Origin: an uncultured Bacteroidales bacterium | GTDB lineage: Bacteria > Bacteroidota > Bacteroidia > Bacteroidales > Bacteroidaceae | Length of the DNA stretch: 64,000 bases | Reading direction: 5' to 3' | Assembly (NCBI GenBank): GCA_902768125.1 | Contig: CACXKA010000004.1 | Location: 62,001 to 126,000, forward strand | Position numbers and translations under genes: made by a program | Notes under the pieces: generated by a model | Database searches by the model: none | The model's input: the letters and a program-made list of their open reading frames with translations, nothing else | What the model was told of the DNA's origin: nothing | Shown: positions 26,395-34,220 of the stretch, piece by piece | How positions within the stretch are numbered: the first letter of the stretch is position 1 | Layout: every line of letters begins with the position of its first letter

Positions 26395-27834
26395 TTAGAG
26401 CGGCATATTTCCGTGTTTCTTTGGCGGATTGCTCTGATTCTTGTTGCGTGTCATCTCCAAAGCTTGGATAAGGCGGAGACGAGTGTCACAAGGTTGGATG
26501 ATTTCATCGATATAACCGAGTTGTGCAGCAGGCATAGGATTAGCAAACTTCTTACGATACTCCTCAATCTTCTCGGCGCGCTCTTCTGGAGTGGCTTTGC
26601 GATAGAGGATGTTGCAAGCACCTTCGGCTCCCATCACAGCGATTTCAGCTGTTGGGTAAGCGAGGTTCACATCTGCCCCGATGCACTTGGAGTTCATCAC
26701 GATGTAAGCACCACCATATGCCTTGCGAGTGATGAGCGTGATTTTTGGCACCGTCGCCTCAGCAAAGGCATAGACAATCTTGGCTCCGTGACGGATGATA
26801 CCGTTGTGCTCTTGCTGGACACCTGGCAAGAAACCAGGTACATCCTCCACAGCGATGAGAGGAATGTTGAAGCAATCGCAGAAACGGATGAAGCGGGCTG
26901 CCTTATCCGAAGCATCAATGTCGAGAGCACCTGCCAAGAAATTGGGCTGGTTGGCAACAAAGCCGACCGTGCGTCCTGCCATACGTCCGAAACCGATAAC
27001 GATGTTCTTGGCAAACTCTGGCTGCACCTCGAAGAAGTACTGCTGGTCGCAGATAGGTTCGATGATGTTGCGAATATCGTAAGGAATGTTGGGGTCGGTG
27101 GGCACCACCTCATCCAATTCGTGACAAATGCGCGTCGTTTCGTCAGTGACTGGATGCACGGGAGCGTCCTCCATATTGTTGGAAGGAATGAAACCAATGA
27201 GTTCGCGGATGGTCATGAGGGTTTCTTCATCGCTGTTGCAGATGAAGTGGCTCACACCACTCACACTATTATGCGTCATCGCTCCGCCCAGCGTTTCCTT
27301 ATCCACATCCTCGTTGGTGACTGCTTTCACCACATTCGGACCTGTGACAAACATCTGACTCTGCTCCTTCACCATCAGGATGAAGTCGGTGAGCGCAGGC
27401 GAGTAGCAAGAACCACCCGCACAAGGACCCAAAATGGCACTAATCTGAGGAATCACGCCCGAGGCCATCACATTTCTTTTAAATATATGTGCAAATCCTG
27501 TGAGCGATTCCACACCTTCCTGAATACGGGCACCACCCGAGTCATTCAAGCCAATGATGGGAGCGCCATTCTTCAATGCCAAATCCTGCACCTTTGCAAT
27601 TTTCTGTGCGTTGGCTGCCGAAAGGGAGCCACCCAGCACCGCGAAATCGAAGGCATAGACAAACACGATGCGTCCGTCTATCTTGCCATAACCAGAAATC
27701 ACACCGTCACCCTCGACACGCTTGTTCTCCATTCCGAAGTCATTGCAACGATGCACCACATGCTTGTCCATCTCAACAAAGGTGCCACGGTCGAGCAGGG
27801 TTTCTATACGTTCTCTTGCTGTGAGTTTATTCAT
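26395..27834 (-). CDS. mmdA: Acyl-CoA carboxylase carboxyltransferase subunit (MmdA / propionyl-CoA carboxylase beta type)
   Basis: 479 residues from the ATG at 27832-27834 (MNKLTARERIETLLDRGTF); an 18-codon upstream extension lies in the spacer repeat and is rejected. Both crotonase-like halves are present: GGSLSAANAQKIAKVQDLALKNGAPIIGLNDSGGARIQEG and VEDVPGFLPGVQQEHNGIIRHGAKIVYAFAEATVPK. The C-terminal KHGNMPL is the usual end of MmdA/PccB. It moves CO2 between biotin and propionyl/methylmalonyl-CoA. Membrane partner MmdB is absent and a biotin carboxylase is adjacent, so an ATP-dependent carboxylase, or a shared module, is more likely than a sodium-pump decarboxylase. Confidence 0.9.
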   Translation of the reverse strand: MNKLTARERIETLLDRGTFVEMDKHVVHRCNDFGMENKRVEGDGVISGYGKIDGRIVFVYAFDFAVLGGSLSAANAQKIAKVQDLALKNGAPIIGLNDSGGARIQEGVESLTGFAHIFKRNVMASGVIPQISAILGPCAGGSCYSPALTDFILMVKEQSQMFVTGPNVVKAVTNEDVDKETLGGAMTHNSVSGVSHFICNSDEETLMTIRELIGFIPSNNMEDAPVHPVTDETTRICHELDEVVPTDPNIPYDIRNIIEPICDQQYFFEVQPEFAKNIVIGFGRMAGRTVGFVANQPNFLAGALDIDASDKAARFIRFCDCFNIPLIAVEDVPGFLPGVQQEHNGIIRHGAKIVYAFAEATVPKITLITRKAYGGAYIVMNSKCIGADVNLAYPTAEIAVMGAEGACNILYRKATPEERAEKIEEYRKKFANPMPAAQLGYIDEIIQPCDTRLRLIQALEMTRNKNQSNPPKKHGNMPL

Positions 27835-27839
27835 ATCTG

Positions 27840-27906
27840 AAATTGAAAAGTTGAAGAATTGAAAAATTGAAGTTGCTATGCGGTCCAAACTTCAATTCTT
27901 CAATCT
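27840..27906. repeat. Inverted GAAGAATTGAA words in the carboxylase operon
   Basis: The 73-bp spacer between the carrier and carboxyltransferase genes holds ATTGAAGAATTG-type words in both orientations, able to form a long AU-rich hairpin. It could modulate expression within the operon. Confidence 0.6.
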
Positions 27907-27907
27907 T

Positions 27908-28423
27908 TTAATGATTTAATTCTAAACGGATGAGTGCTTGTTCCACACGCACACTATCACCTTCATTCACCAAAATTTCTTTCACCTTGCAGGGAGCACT
28001 AACCTTATAGTTCGACTGCATCTTCATGGCTTCCATCGTCAGCACGGTGTCGCCCTCCTTCAACGTGTCGCCTGGCTTCACGTAGAGCTTCACAATCTTG
28101 CAAGGCATAGGTGCCGTGATGACGTCTGCCTGAGTGGAGTCAGAAGAACCACCACGACGCAGCTTCATGTACTTGGCTTGTGAGTCGAGCATATCAATCT
28201 GATAGGTGGAATAGTTGAGGTTCACGCGATAATGCTTCTCCCCTGTCTCACGAATGAGTTCGGCATTGTAAGAGTTGCCGTCGTAGATGAGGGAACAGGT
28301 GCCATTCTGCAGCATCGCCACATCCACGTCGTACACTTTCCCGTCAATGTCTATCTTCACTTGGTTGCCTTCCTTGCTCAACAAGGTCACTTCCAAAGTC
28401 TTATTTCCTACTTGTATTTCCAT
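27908..28423 (-). CDS. Biotin carboxyl carrier subunit
   Basis: 171 residues. The last ~75 form the biotinyl domain (APMPCKIVKLYVKPGDTLKEGDTVLTMEAMKMQ), with the biotinylated Lys in the EAMKM motif. Residues 1-90 are a linker/beta domain of the type found in carriers next to PccB. It shuttles carboxyl groups between the biotin carboxylase (3 bp upstream) and the carboxyltransferase. Confidence 0.92.
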   Translation of the reverse strand: MEIQVGNKTLEVTLLSKEGNQVKIDIDGKVYDVDVAMLQNGTCSLIYDGNSYNAELIRETGEKHYRVNLNYSTYQIDMLDSQAKYMKLRRGGSSDSTQADVITAPMPCKIVKLYVKPGDTLKEGDTVLTMEAMKMQSNYKVSAPCKVKEILVNEGDSVRVEQALIRLELNH

Positions 28424-28426
28424 ATC

Positions 28427-29941
28427 CTATACCCTCAATACTCCTTTCTGCAATCCAAATGCTCTCCAACGGCTGATTGCGGTATTCTCCGTTGTGAGCG
28501 TGGTGGGTTTATTCTCCTCGAGATTCATCAGGTAATCGATGTATGCCGCAATGACTGCCATCGGCTCAGAATCGTTCTTGAAACCTGGACGAGGACGCAG
28601 ACGATCCTGATTGCGTTCGATGAAATAGGTGTTATAGTTACCCTGCTTGAAATCAGGCACATCAATGATACGACGCAAATAGCGGATGTTGGTCGTCAAG
28701 CCCGTGATTTTGTATTCGTAGAGCACACGACGCATACGTTCAATCGCATATTCGCGACTGGTTGCCCACACGATGAGCTTGCCAATCATCGGGTCGTAAT
28801 GCACAGGAATCTCATATCCCTCATACACATAGGAATCAATACGTGTGCCGATACCATGAGGCTCTGTCAACTGTTTGATCACACCAGGAGAGGGCATGAA
28901 GTTGTGTTCTGTGTCTTCTGCACAAATACGGCACTCGATGGCATGACCACGTTGGCGGATATCCTCCTGACGATAGCGCAAAGGCTGTCCGTCAGCAATG
29001 AGAATCTGCTCCTTCACCAAGTCGATGCCCACCACTTCTTCTGTAATCGGGTGCTCCACTTGCAAACGGGTGTTCATTTCCAAGAAGTAGAACTTGTGGT
29101 ATTTGTCCACCAAGAACTCAATGGTTCCTGCACCTTCATAGCCTACAGCACGTGCGGCTGCCACCGCTTTGGCACCCATCTCCATACGCAGGTTATAGTC
29201 AATGAATGGGCTTGGGCTTTCCTCCACAATCTTCTGGTGGCGACGCTGCACGGAGCATTCACGGTCGAAAAGATGCACCACGTTGCCGTGCTTGTCACCC
29301 AAAATCTGGAATTCGATGTGATGAGGTTCCTCAACAAACTTCTCGATATAGACGGTGTCATCGCCAAAGCCCGACATCGCCTCACTGCGAGCGGCATTGT
29401 ACATTTCCACGACATCCTCTTCACGTTCGATGAGTCGCATACCTTTGCCACCACCGCCCATGCTGGCTTTGAGCATGACGGGGAAGCCAATCTTCTTTGC
29501 CACCTTCACCGCTTCCTCTGCTGATTTCAGAGGTTCTTCCGTTCCTGGCACCACAGGTACACCAGCCTCTATCATCTTGCGACGGGCACTAATTTTATCA
29601 CCCATCTCCTCCATCGTTTCAGGACGAGGACCAATAAAGATGAAGCCTTCCTGTTCGCATCGACGAGCAAACTCTGAATTCTCCGAGAGGAAACCATATC
29701 CTGGATGAATGGCGTCCACCTTGTGTTTCCGTGCTGCCTCAAGGATGTGGTCAATGTTCAGATAGCTGTCGCTGCTGCTTGCCCCACCAATGCACTCTGC
29801 CTCATTGGCAAAGAGCACATGACGAGAAAGGCGGTCAGCCGTACTATACACAGCCACAGAACGGATACCCATCTCATAGCAACTTCTCATCACACGGATA
29901 GCTATCTCCCCACGATTTGCTACTAATATCTTTCTAATCAT
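28427..29941 (-). CDS. accC: Biotin carboxylase subunit (acetyl/propionyl-CoA carboxylase)
   Basis: 504 residues with full ATP-grasp architecture: N-terminal MIRKILVANRGEIAIRVMR, KASMGGGGKGMR glycine loop, and active-site block EMNTRLQVEHPITEEVVGIDLV. It carboxylates the biotin of the adjacent carrier using ATP and bicarbonate. Operon context makes it the partner of the MmdA-type subunit. Whether it also serves fatty-acid synthesis cannot be told here. Confidence 0.92.
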   Translation of the reverse strand: MIRKILVANRGEIAIRVMRSCYEMGIRSVAVYSTADRLSRHVLFANEAECIGGASSSDSYLNIDHILEAARKHKVDAIHPGYGFLSENSEFARRCEQEGFIFIGPRPETMEEMGDKISARRKMIEAGVPVVPGTEEPLKSAEEAVKVAKKIGFPVMLKASMGGGGKGMRLIEREEDVVEMYNAARSEAMSGFGDDTVYIEKFVEEPHHIEFQILGDKHGNVVHLFDRECSVQRRHQKIVEESPSPFIDYNLRMEMGAKAVAAARAVGYEGAGTIEFLVDKYHKFYFLEMNTRLQVEHPITEEVVGIDLVKEQILIADGQPLRYRQEDIRQRGHAIECRICAEDTEHNFMPSPGVIKQLTEPHGIGTRIDSYVYEGYEIPVHYDPMIGKLIVWATSREYAIERMRRVLYEYKITGLTTNIRYLRRIIDVPDFKQGNYNTYFIERNQDRLRPRPGFKNDSEPMAVIAAYIDYLMNLEENKPTTLTTENTAISRWRAFGLQKGVLRV

Positions 29942-29957
29942 AAAATCTGTTTACTAT

Positions 29958-30329
29958 TTACATTTCCTGTTCCGACAACTCATTCGCCTCAATGAGCGCA
30001 CAGTCCTCGGTAATCTGTTTGAGCGAGAAAGCAGCCTTGTTGAGCGTACGGAAACACTGCTTGAGCATTGCTTCTGTAGCAGGCGTTTTCACGTACATCT
30101 TTTTCTTGATGTCAAACAACTCCTTCGTGATGTTCAAGAGTTCACCCGTAGGCAGAAAAGTCTCTCCCAACGCCGTATCAATGGTGTTGTCTATCTGTTC
30201 GAGAATCACCTTGACGCCATCAGGTTTCAAATTCTCATCATACGACTGAGACACGAGTTCCTGAACATCCTCCTTCAGCTGACTCATCAAGTCAATGTAT
30301 TGTGTATAGGTTGAATGATAAATATCCAT
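29958..30329 (-). CDS. Small helical protein of the carboxylase operon, unknown
   Basis: 123 residues, no signal peptide or membrane segment, mostly predicted helix (YTQYIDLMSQLKEDVQELVSQ; LNITKELFDIKKKMYVKTPATEAMLKQCFRTLNKAAFSLKQITED). No cysteine pair or catalytic motif. It sits 16-17 bp from its neighbours, between the dicarboxylate transporter and the biotin carboxylase, so it is probably an accessory or assembly protein. Family not recognised. Confidence 0.7.
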   Translation of the reverse strand: MDIYHSTYTQYIDLMSQLKEDVQELVSQSYDENLKPDGVKVILEQIDNTIDTALGETFLPTGELLNITKELFDIKKKMYVKTPATEAMLKQCFRTLNKAAFSLKQITEDCALIEANELSEQEM

Positions 30330-30346
30330 AAATCATTTACATTTTA

Positions 30347-31852
30347 TCACATGAGGCGAAGGGTGAAATAACCCAGCACCATACCAATAACACCAATGAT
30401 GATACCCACTCTCAACATCTCACTCTGCTTCACCAAACCAGTTGAATGCGCAATCGCATTAGGAGGTGTACTGATAGGCAGACACATAGAAACAGAAGCT
30501 GTGATAGCGATAGCGATGAGCATGGTGCTCACACCACCAATGGTATCCAGTCGGTCGCCCATACCCTTACATACGACAGCCAACACAGGCACCAACAGCG
30601 CCGTAGTGGCTGTGTTGCTGATGAAGTTCGACATGGCGTAGCAAACCAACATGGCGATGATGAGAATCACAAGTGGTGACCACTGGTCGAATGGAATGCT
30701 CTGGATGGCATTCTCTGCCAAACCTGACTCGTTGAGAGCCACACCCAGAGCGAAACCTCCTGCCACCATCCAAAGCACACTCCAGTTCACAGACTGAAGG
30801 TCTTTTGCCGTAATGACACCCGTAGCGGAGAACACGGCAATAGGAATCATGGCAACGGTATTGGCATTCACACCCGTCACTTTGTCGAGCAACCAGAAAA
30901 GAATCGTGACAATAAACGTAATTATCACCACCGTTGTACGCCAGTTGTGCTGGACATTTCCTTCAATGTTCAGTTCGATCGTCTTCTGCTTGAAGGGGAA
31001 GAGCTTCAAGAGCAACCACCATCCGATCACCAGCAAAAGAAGGGTCATTGGCACCATATACATCATCCACTCACCAAAACCGATATTGAGGTTCATACCC
31101 TCTGGATCGTTCAGATATTTCAGGGCAATCATGTTAGGAGGTGTACCAATAGGAGTACCGATACCACCAATGTTCGCACCCAATGGAATTGCCATCGTCA
31201 AGGCAATACGTCCTTTTCCGTCAGCCGGCAACGCTTTGAACACAGGTGCCAAGAAGGTGAGCATCATCGCCGCCGTAGCGGTGTTACTGATAAACATCGA
31301 GAACAAACCTGTGATGAGGATAAAGCCCAACAATACGATTTCACTTTTCTTTCCGAAAGGCTTCAGCAAATAGCGCGCCATCACCACATCCAAACCACTC
31401 TTCGTAGTAGCAATTGCCAACACAAAACCACCCAAGAAAAGAATAATGATTGGGTCGGCAAATGTAGCCATCAGCACCTTGTAGCTAAGCAGGTCTGACT
31501 TCTCCAAACCCGATGAATAGAAACTCAAGGCACTATCCGATGTAGCAAACAGCAGCATACAAATAACACACACTGATGTAGCCCATGCAGGAATCGCCTC
31601 CGTCAACCACATCAATGTGGCAAACACGAAAATGGAGATAATACGCTGCTGCACCACCGTCAGTCCTTCGATACCAAAACTATCGGTTGGCAAACAAGCC
31701 ACCACCACGGTTGCGATGATGGAGATGAAAGAGGCAATGAACGCCTTGTTGTTGAACCTGCTCGACATTTTGTTGCCGAACTTTCCGTTTCTCTGTGGTT
31801 CCAACTTCCTGAACATATGAAGATGGAACAATTTGTTGTTAAATATTGACAT
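30347..31852 (-). CDS. DASS (SLC13/CitT) family di/tricarboxylate sodium symporter
   Basis: 501 residues with about 11-12 membrane segments and the paired signatures of the family: SNTATAAMMLTFLAPVF and SNFISNTATTALLVPVLAVV, each preceded by a hairpin loop, plus PIGTPPNMIALKYL and LPISTPPNAIAHSTG. It moves succinate, fumarate or related dicarboxylates across the inner membrane. It is the first gene behind the cobalamin riboswitch. The start is uncertain: Met13 (31816) and Met29 (31768) are alternatives, and Met29 lies nearest the first membrane segment. Confidence 0.9.
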   Translation of the reverse strand: MSIFNNKLFHLHMFRKLEPQRNGKFGNKMSSRFNNKAFIASFISIIATVVVACLPTDSFGIEGLTVVQQRIISIFVFATLMWLTEAIPAWATSVCVICMLLFATSDSALSFYSSGLEKSDLLSYKVLMATFADPIIILFLGGFVLAIATTKSGLDVVMARYLLKPFGKKSEIVLLGFILITGLFSMFISNTATAAMMLTFLAPVFKALPADGKGRIALTMAIPLGANIGGIGTPIGTPPNMIALKYLNDPEGMNLNIGFGEWMMYMVPMTLLLLVIGWWLLLKLFPFKQKTIELNIEGNVQHNWRTTVVIITFIVTILFWLLDKVTGVNANTVAMIPIAVFSATGVITAKDLQSVNWSVLWMVAGGFALGVALNESGLAENAIQSIPFDQWSPLVILIIAMLVCYAMSNFISNTATTALLVPVLAVVCKGMGDRLDTIGGVSTMLIAIAITASVSMCLPISTPPNAIAHSTGLVKQSEMLRVGIIIGVIGMVLGYFTLRLM

Positions 31853-31882
31853 ATAATAAATAAATTAGAACATTCAAGATTG

Positions 31883-31912
31883 GAGTGCCCGAGCATCACT
31901 GCTGGGGCACTC
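31883..31912 (-). promoter_or_regulatory. Strong hairpin between riboswitch and transporter start
   Basis: GAGTGCCC (31883-31890) pairs with GGGCACTC (31905-31912), with a second AGC/GCT pair inside. It lies 30 bases before the annotated ATG. No U-run follows on either strand, so it is not a simple terminator. It may be part of the expression platform or an RNA-processing site. Confidence 0.6.
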
Positions 31913-32104
31913 GGCATTTACAACACTTTCATTTAATATTTTATGAAGATTTCATCAAACACAAAGCCATGCGACAAAAGCATCCGCCAAGGACATCCCA
32001 ACACAGGACATCCCCGGTACAGCATAACTGACACACGGCGATTCACCATATTATATAATAATGTATATCATTCTGTCGATGCCCGTAATCCCGCAGGCAC
32101 GCAT

Positions 32105-32330
32105 TGCTATTGGCAAATGGCAGGTCTTCTGACTTCATCCTCATCAGGTGCACGATCTTCCCAGAGATTTCAAAGCTTCATCCGTCAGACTCAGTTTTGA
32201 CTCCAGTGACACTGTTGGCAACCCATAAAAAAGGACTCACAGCATCGGGTAATGTTGCGGATTCCCACCGCATTCCCATCTTAGCTCCGTCGCCACATCA
32301 GCCCAAATTCGACGTGGGGGAGAACCAAAT
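32105..32330 (-). promoter_or_regulatory. Cobalamin (B12) riboswitch
   Basis: On the minus strand the aptamer core reads GGGAATGCGGTGGGAATCCGC, then CATTACCCGATGCTGTGAGT, and ends with the B12 box GAAGTCAGAAGACCTGCC (complement of 32119-32136). These match the conserved blocks of the cobalamin aptamer in order and spacing. It lies 13 bases or less behind its promoter and about 250 bases before the DASS transporter. It should lower expression of the downstream genes when adenosyl- or aqua-cobalamin is plentiful. The expression platform is not clear. Confidence 0.92.
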
Positions 32331-32336
32331 GCGGTG

Positions 32337-32369
32337 CAAAGGTACAAAAAAATCGGGTAAGTAAACAAA
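32337..32369 (-). promoter_or_regulatory. Promoter of the riboswitch-led operon
   Basis: Minus strand: TTTG (32369-32366), 21 bp, TACCTTTG (32344-32337). Start expected near 32331, directly at the aptamer. Confidence 0.85.
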
Positions 32370-32448
32370 AAGAATGCTTGTTTTCTTTTCAGAATGTAAG
32401 AATTTTACACAAAAAATGAGCAAATTTCCAGCAATAGCGCGTCCTCCA

Positions 32449-33396
32449 TTACAGAAGGATGCTCACAGCAAGAAGAAGTCCGAAAAGGAAAATGTTGCGA
32501 GCTGTGGCTCCAAGAACGGCATTGAGTTCCTTTCCCTCGAATGCCTTCATTTGACGGAAGGTCTTGAAATGAAGAAGAAGGTAAATCAAGAGCAAGCCCA
32601 GCTTGATCACAAGGAGAGGAAAGGATGCAATCATACAGAGGGAAATGCCTGCGAGGAGTGTGGCAATGATACCTAACCAAAGGTAGAGATGAAGGCACAA
32701 TCTTTCACCTCTTTGACTACCCTCTACCTCACCATAGCGCTTGCTATTCGCCTCAATGATGCGAACAATGATCGTTCGCTTGCCACTCACTTTGTCTTGA
32801 TGACGGTCACGATAGTTGTTGACCATCAGAAGATTGTCGGTAGCAAGTCCCATCGCAAGACTGGCAATCACCAAGGGAATCCCCCACCCTCCTGCCGTCA
32901 TCACATAATGCGTGAAGATGACAGGCACAAAGCCAAAGAAAACAAGTACCAACAAATCGCCCCATCCGAGATAGGAAAGATGGGTGGTGTAAAGAAAACA
33001 GAAAAGGACACAAAGGGCTCCGACGATAAGAAGTTCCCATTGCATGTGGAGCAGGAGAATGCCTAATCCCACCAGACAGGAAAGAATTGTCATGACGCCA
33101 ATGCCCCATTGCATGGCACGAGGCGTAATCCAACCCTGCGCACAAGCCCGTTCAGGACCAAGACGGTCTTCACGGTCTGTACCTTTCCGAAAATCGAAAT
33201 AGTCATTGATGAGATTGGCGTCAATCTGCATCAAGATAGCAAAAAGGAAACAAAGAAAGAATGAAAGGTGAAAGGTGATGGTGGAAGGTTGAGAGTAGGC
33301 AAAAGCGGCTCCAACAAGAACTGGGGCAATCGCTCCCGTCAAGGTCTTAGGTCGGGCTGCAAGCACCCAAGCTTTCAAAGAATTGGTTTTCACCAT
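32449..33396 (-). CDS. menA: 1,4-dihydroxy-2-naphthoate polyprenyltransferase MenA
   Basis: 315-residue UbiA-family inner-membrane prenyltransferase. Hallmarks are LAARPKTLTGAIAPVLVG at the N terminus, the first Asp-rich motif DANLINDYFDFRKGTDRED, and the second NLLMVNNYRDRHQDKVSGKRT. It attaches the isoprenoid tail in menaquinone synthesis, needed for fumarate respiration. Full length with about eight membrane segments. 44 bp downstream of the MORN-repeat gene on the same strand. Confidence 0.93.
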   Translation of the reverse strand: MVKTNSLKAWVLAARPKTLTGAIAPVLVGAAFAYSQPSTITFHLSFFLCFLFAILMQIDANLINDYFDFRKGTDREDRLGPERACAQGWITPRAMQWGIGVMTILSCLVGLGILLLHMQWELLIVGALCVLFCFLYTTHLSYLGWGDLLVLVFFGFVPVIFTHYVMTAGGWGIPLVIASLAMGLATDNLLMVNNYRDRHQDKVSGKRTIIVRIIEANSKRYGEVEGSQRGERLCLHLYLWLGIIATLLAGISLCMIASFPLLVIKLGLLLIYLLLHFKTFRQMKAFEGKELNAVLGATARNIFLFGLLLAVSILL

Positions 33397-33440
33397 ATCA
33401 TCAGCTCTTGCTTCTTACTCTAACCTCTTATTTCTACCAC

Positions 33441-34070
33441 CTACTCGTCCTCACTCTTCCAGTATTGGATTGTGAGCGTGTTGTTGGTGTAGAACATTGC
33501 ACCAAAACCCTGACGGTCGTTGTTCTTGTAACGACCATAGTAGTAATTACCATTATTATAATAGTATAGTCCCACACCTTCGCGCTTACCGTTGACGGTC
33601 TCGCCTACATACTTGTCACCATTCTGATAAGTGAGAGATTCGAAACGATAGGTCTTCTCGTATTCGGCTGGAAGAGTGTATTTGTCTCCATCCTTCATGA
33701 TGTAAAGTGGATTGCCCGTGGTGAGATCATAGACGATGTAGTGGTCGTTGCTACCCACTTTGGCAATCTGGGTGCCCATCTTGATGCCGAACAGGAAGTT
33801 GCCAAGACGATACTGTCCATAAATGACACCATCATTGTCGGTGTAGTAAGCACCAAAGCCATAGATGTTGCGCTCTTTCGTGATCTGGCCGAAATACTGC
33901 CCAAAGGAGGACTTGGCGACACCGCTGGCGAAATCTTTCACATAATCAACAAACGCAGCATCGTACTGACCAGGAATGTTGGGATATTTATCCAGACGTG
34001 CAAACTGGGCACGAACCGAAAGGGTGCAAACACATTGCAACAACAGGAAAAAAGAGAATATCTTTCTCAT
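33441..34070 (-). CDS. Secreted MORN-repeat protein
   Basis: 209 residues from the ATG at 34068-34070, which begins the signal peptide MRKIFSFFLLLQCVCTLSVRAQ. An 18-codon upstream extension overlaps the promoter and is rejected. The C-terminal half has MORN-type repeats (YQNGDKYVGETVNGKREGVGLYYY, GRYKNNDRQGFGAMFYTNN), and degenerate copies occur earlier (GFGAYYTDNDGVIYGQYRLG). MORN repeats form open beta-hairpin arrays. Partner unknown. Confidence 0.75.
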   Translation of the reverse strand: MRKIFSFFLLLQCVCTLSVRAQFARLDKYPNIPGQYDAAFVDYVKDFASGVAKSSFGQYFGQITKERNIYGFGAYYTDNDGVIYGQYRLGNFLFGIKMGTQIAKVGSNDHYIVYDLTTGNPLYIMKDGDKYTLPAEYEKTYRFESLTYQNGDKYVGETVNGKREGVGLYYYNNGNYYYGRYKNNDRQGFGAMFYTNNTLTIQYWKSEDE

Positions 34071-34220
34071 GAATCTGAAGGTTTTACGGATTGAGTTTCT
34101 GAAAATCGATGCAAAATTACACATAAAATCTCAATTTTTTAGCATTCCATTAAACCTTTTCTTTACTTTATAGTCAATTTGGGTACATTAGCGAAGAAAA
34201 ATCATCAATAACATCACAAT

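Noticed and set aside
26395..27834. Sodium-pumping methylmalonyl-CoA decarboxylase complex
   Set aside because: No membrane subunit (MmdB) or gamma subunit is present, and an ATP-using biotin carboxylase is adjacent, so a plain carboxylase reading is preferred.
26335..27840. A ~500-codon plus-strand frame opposite the carboxyltransferase gene
   Set aside because: Shadow of a strongly biased coding strand; His/Thr-rich composition without domains, while the minus strand encodes a complete MmdA-type subunit.
31883..31912. Terminator within the riboswitch leader
   Set aside because: Strong stem but no U-run on either strand, so listed only as a hairpin of uncertain role.
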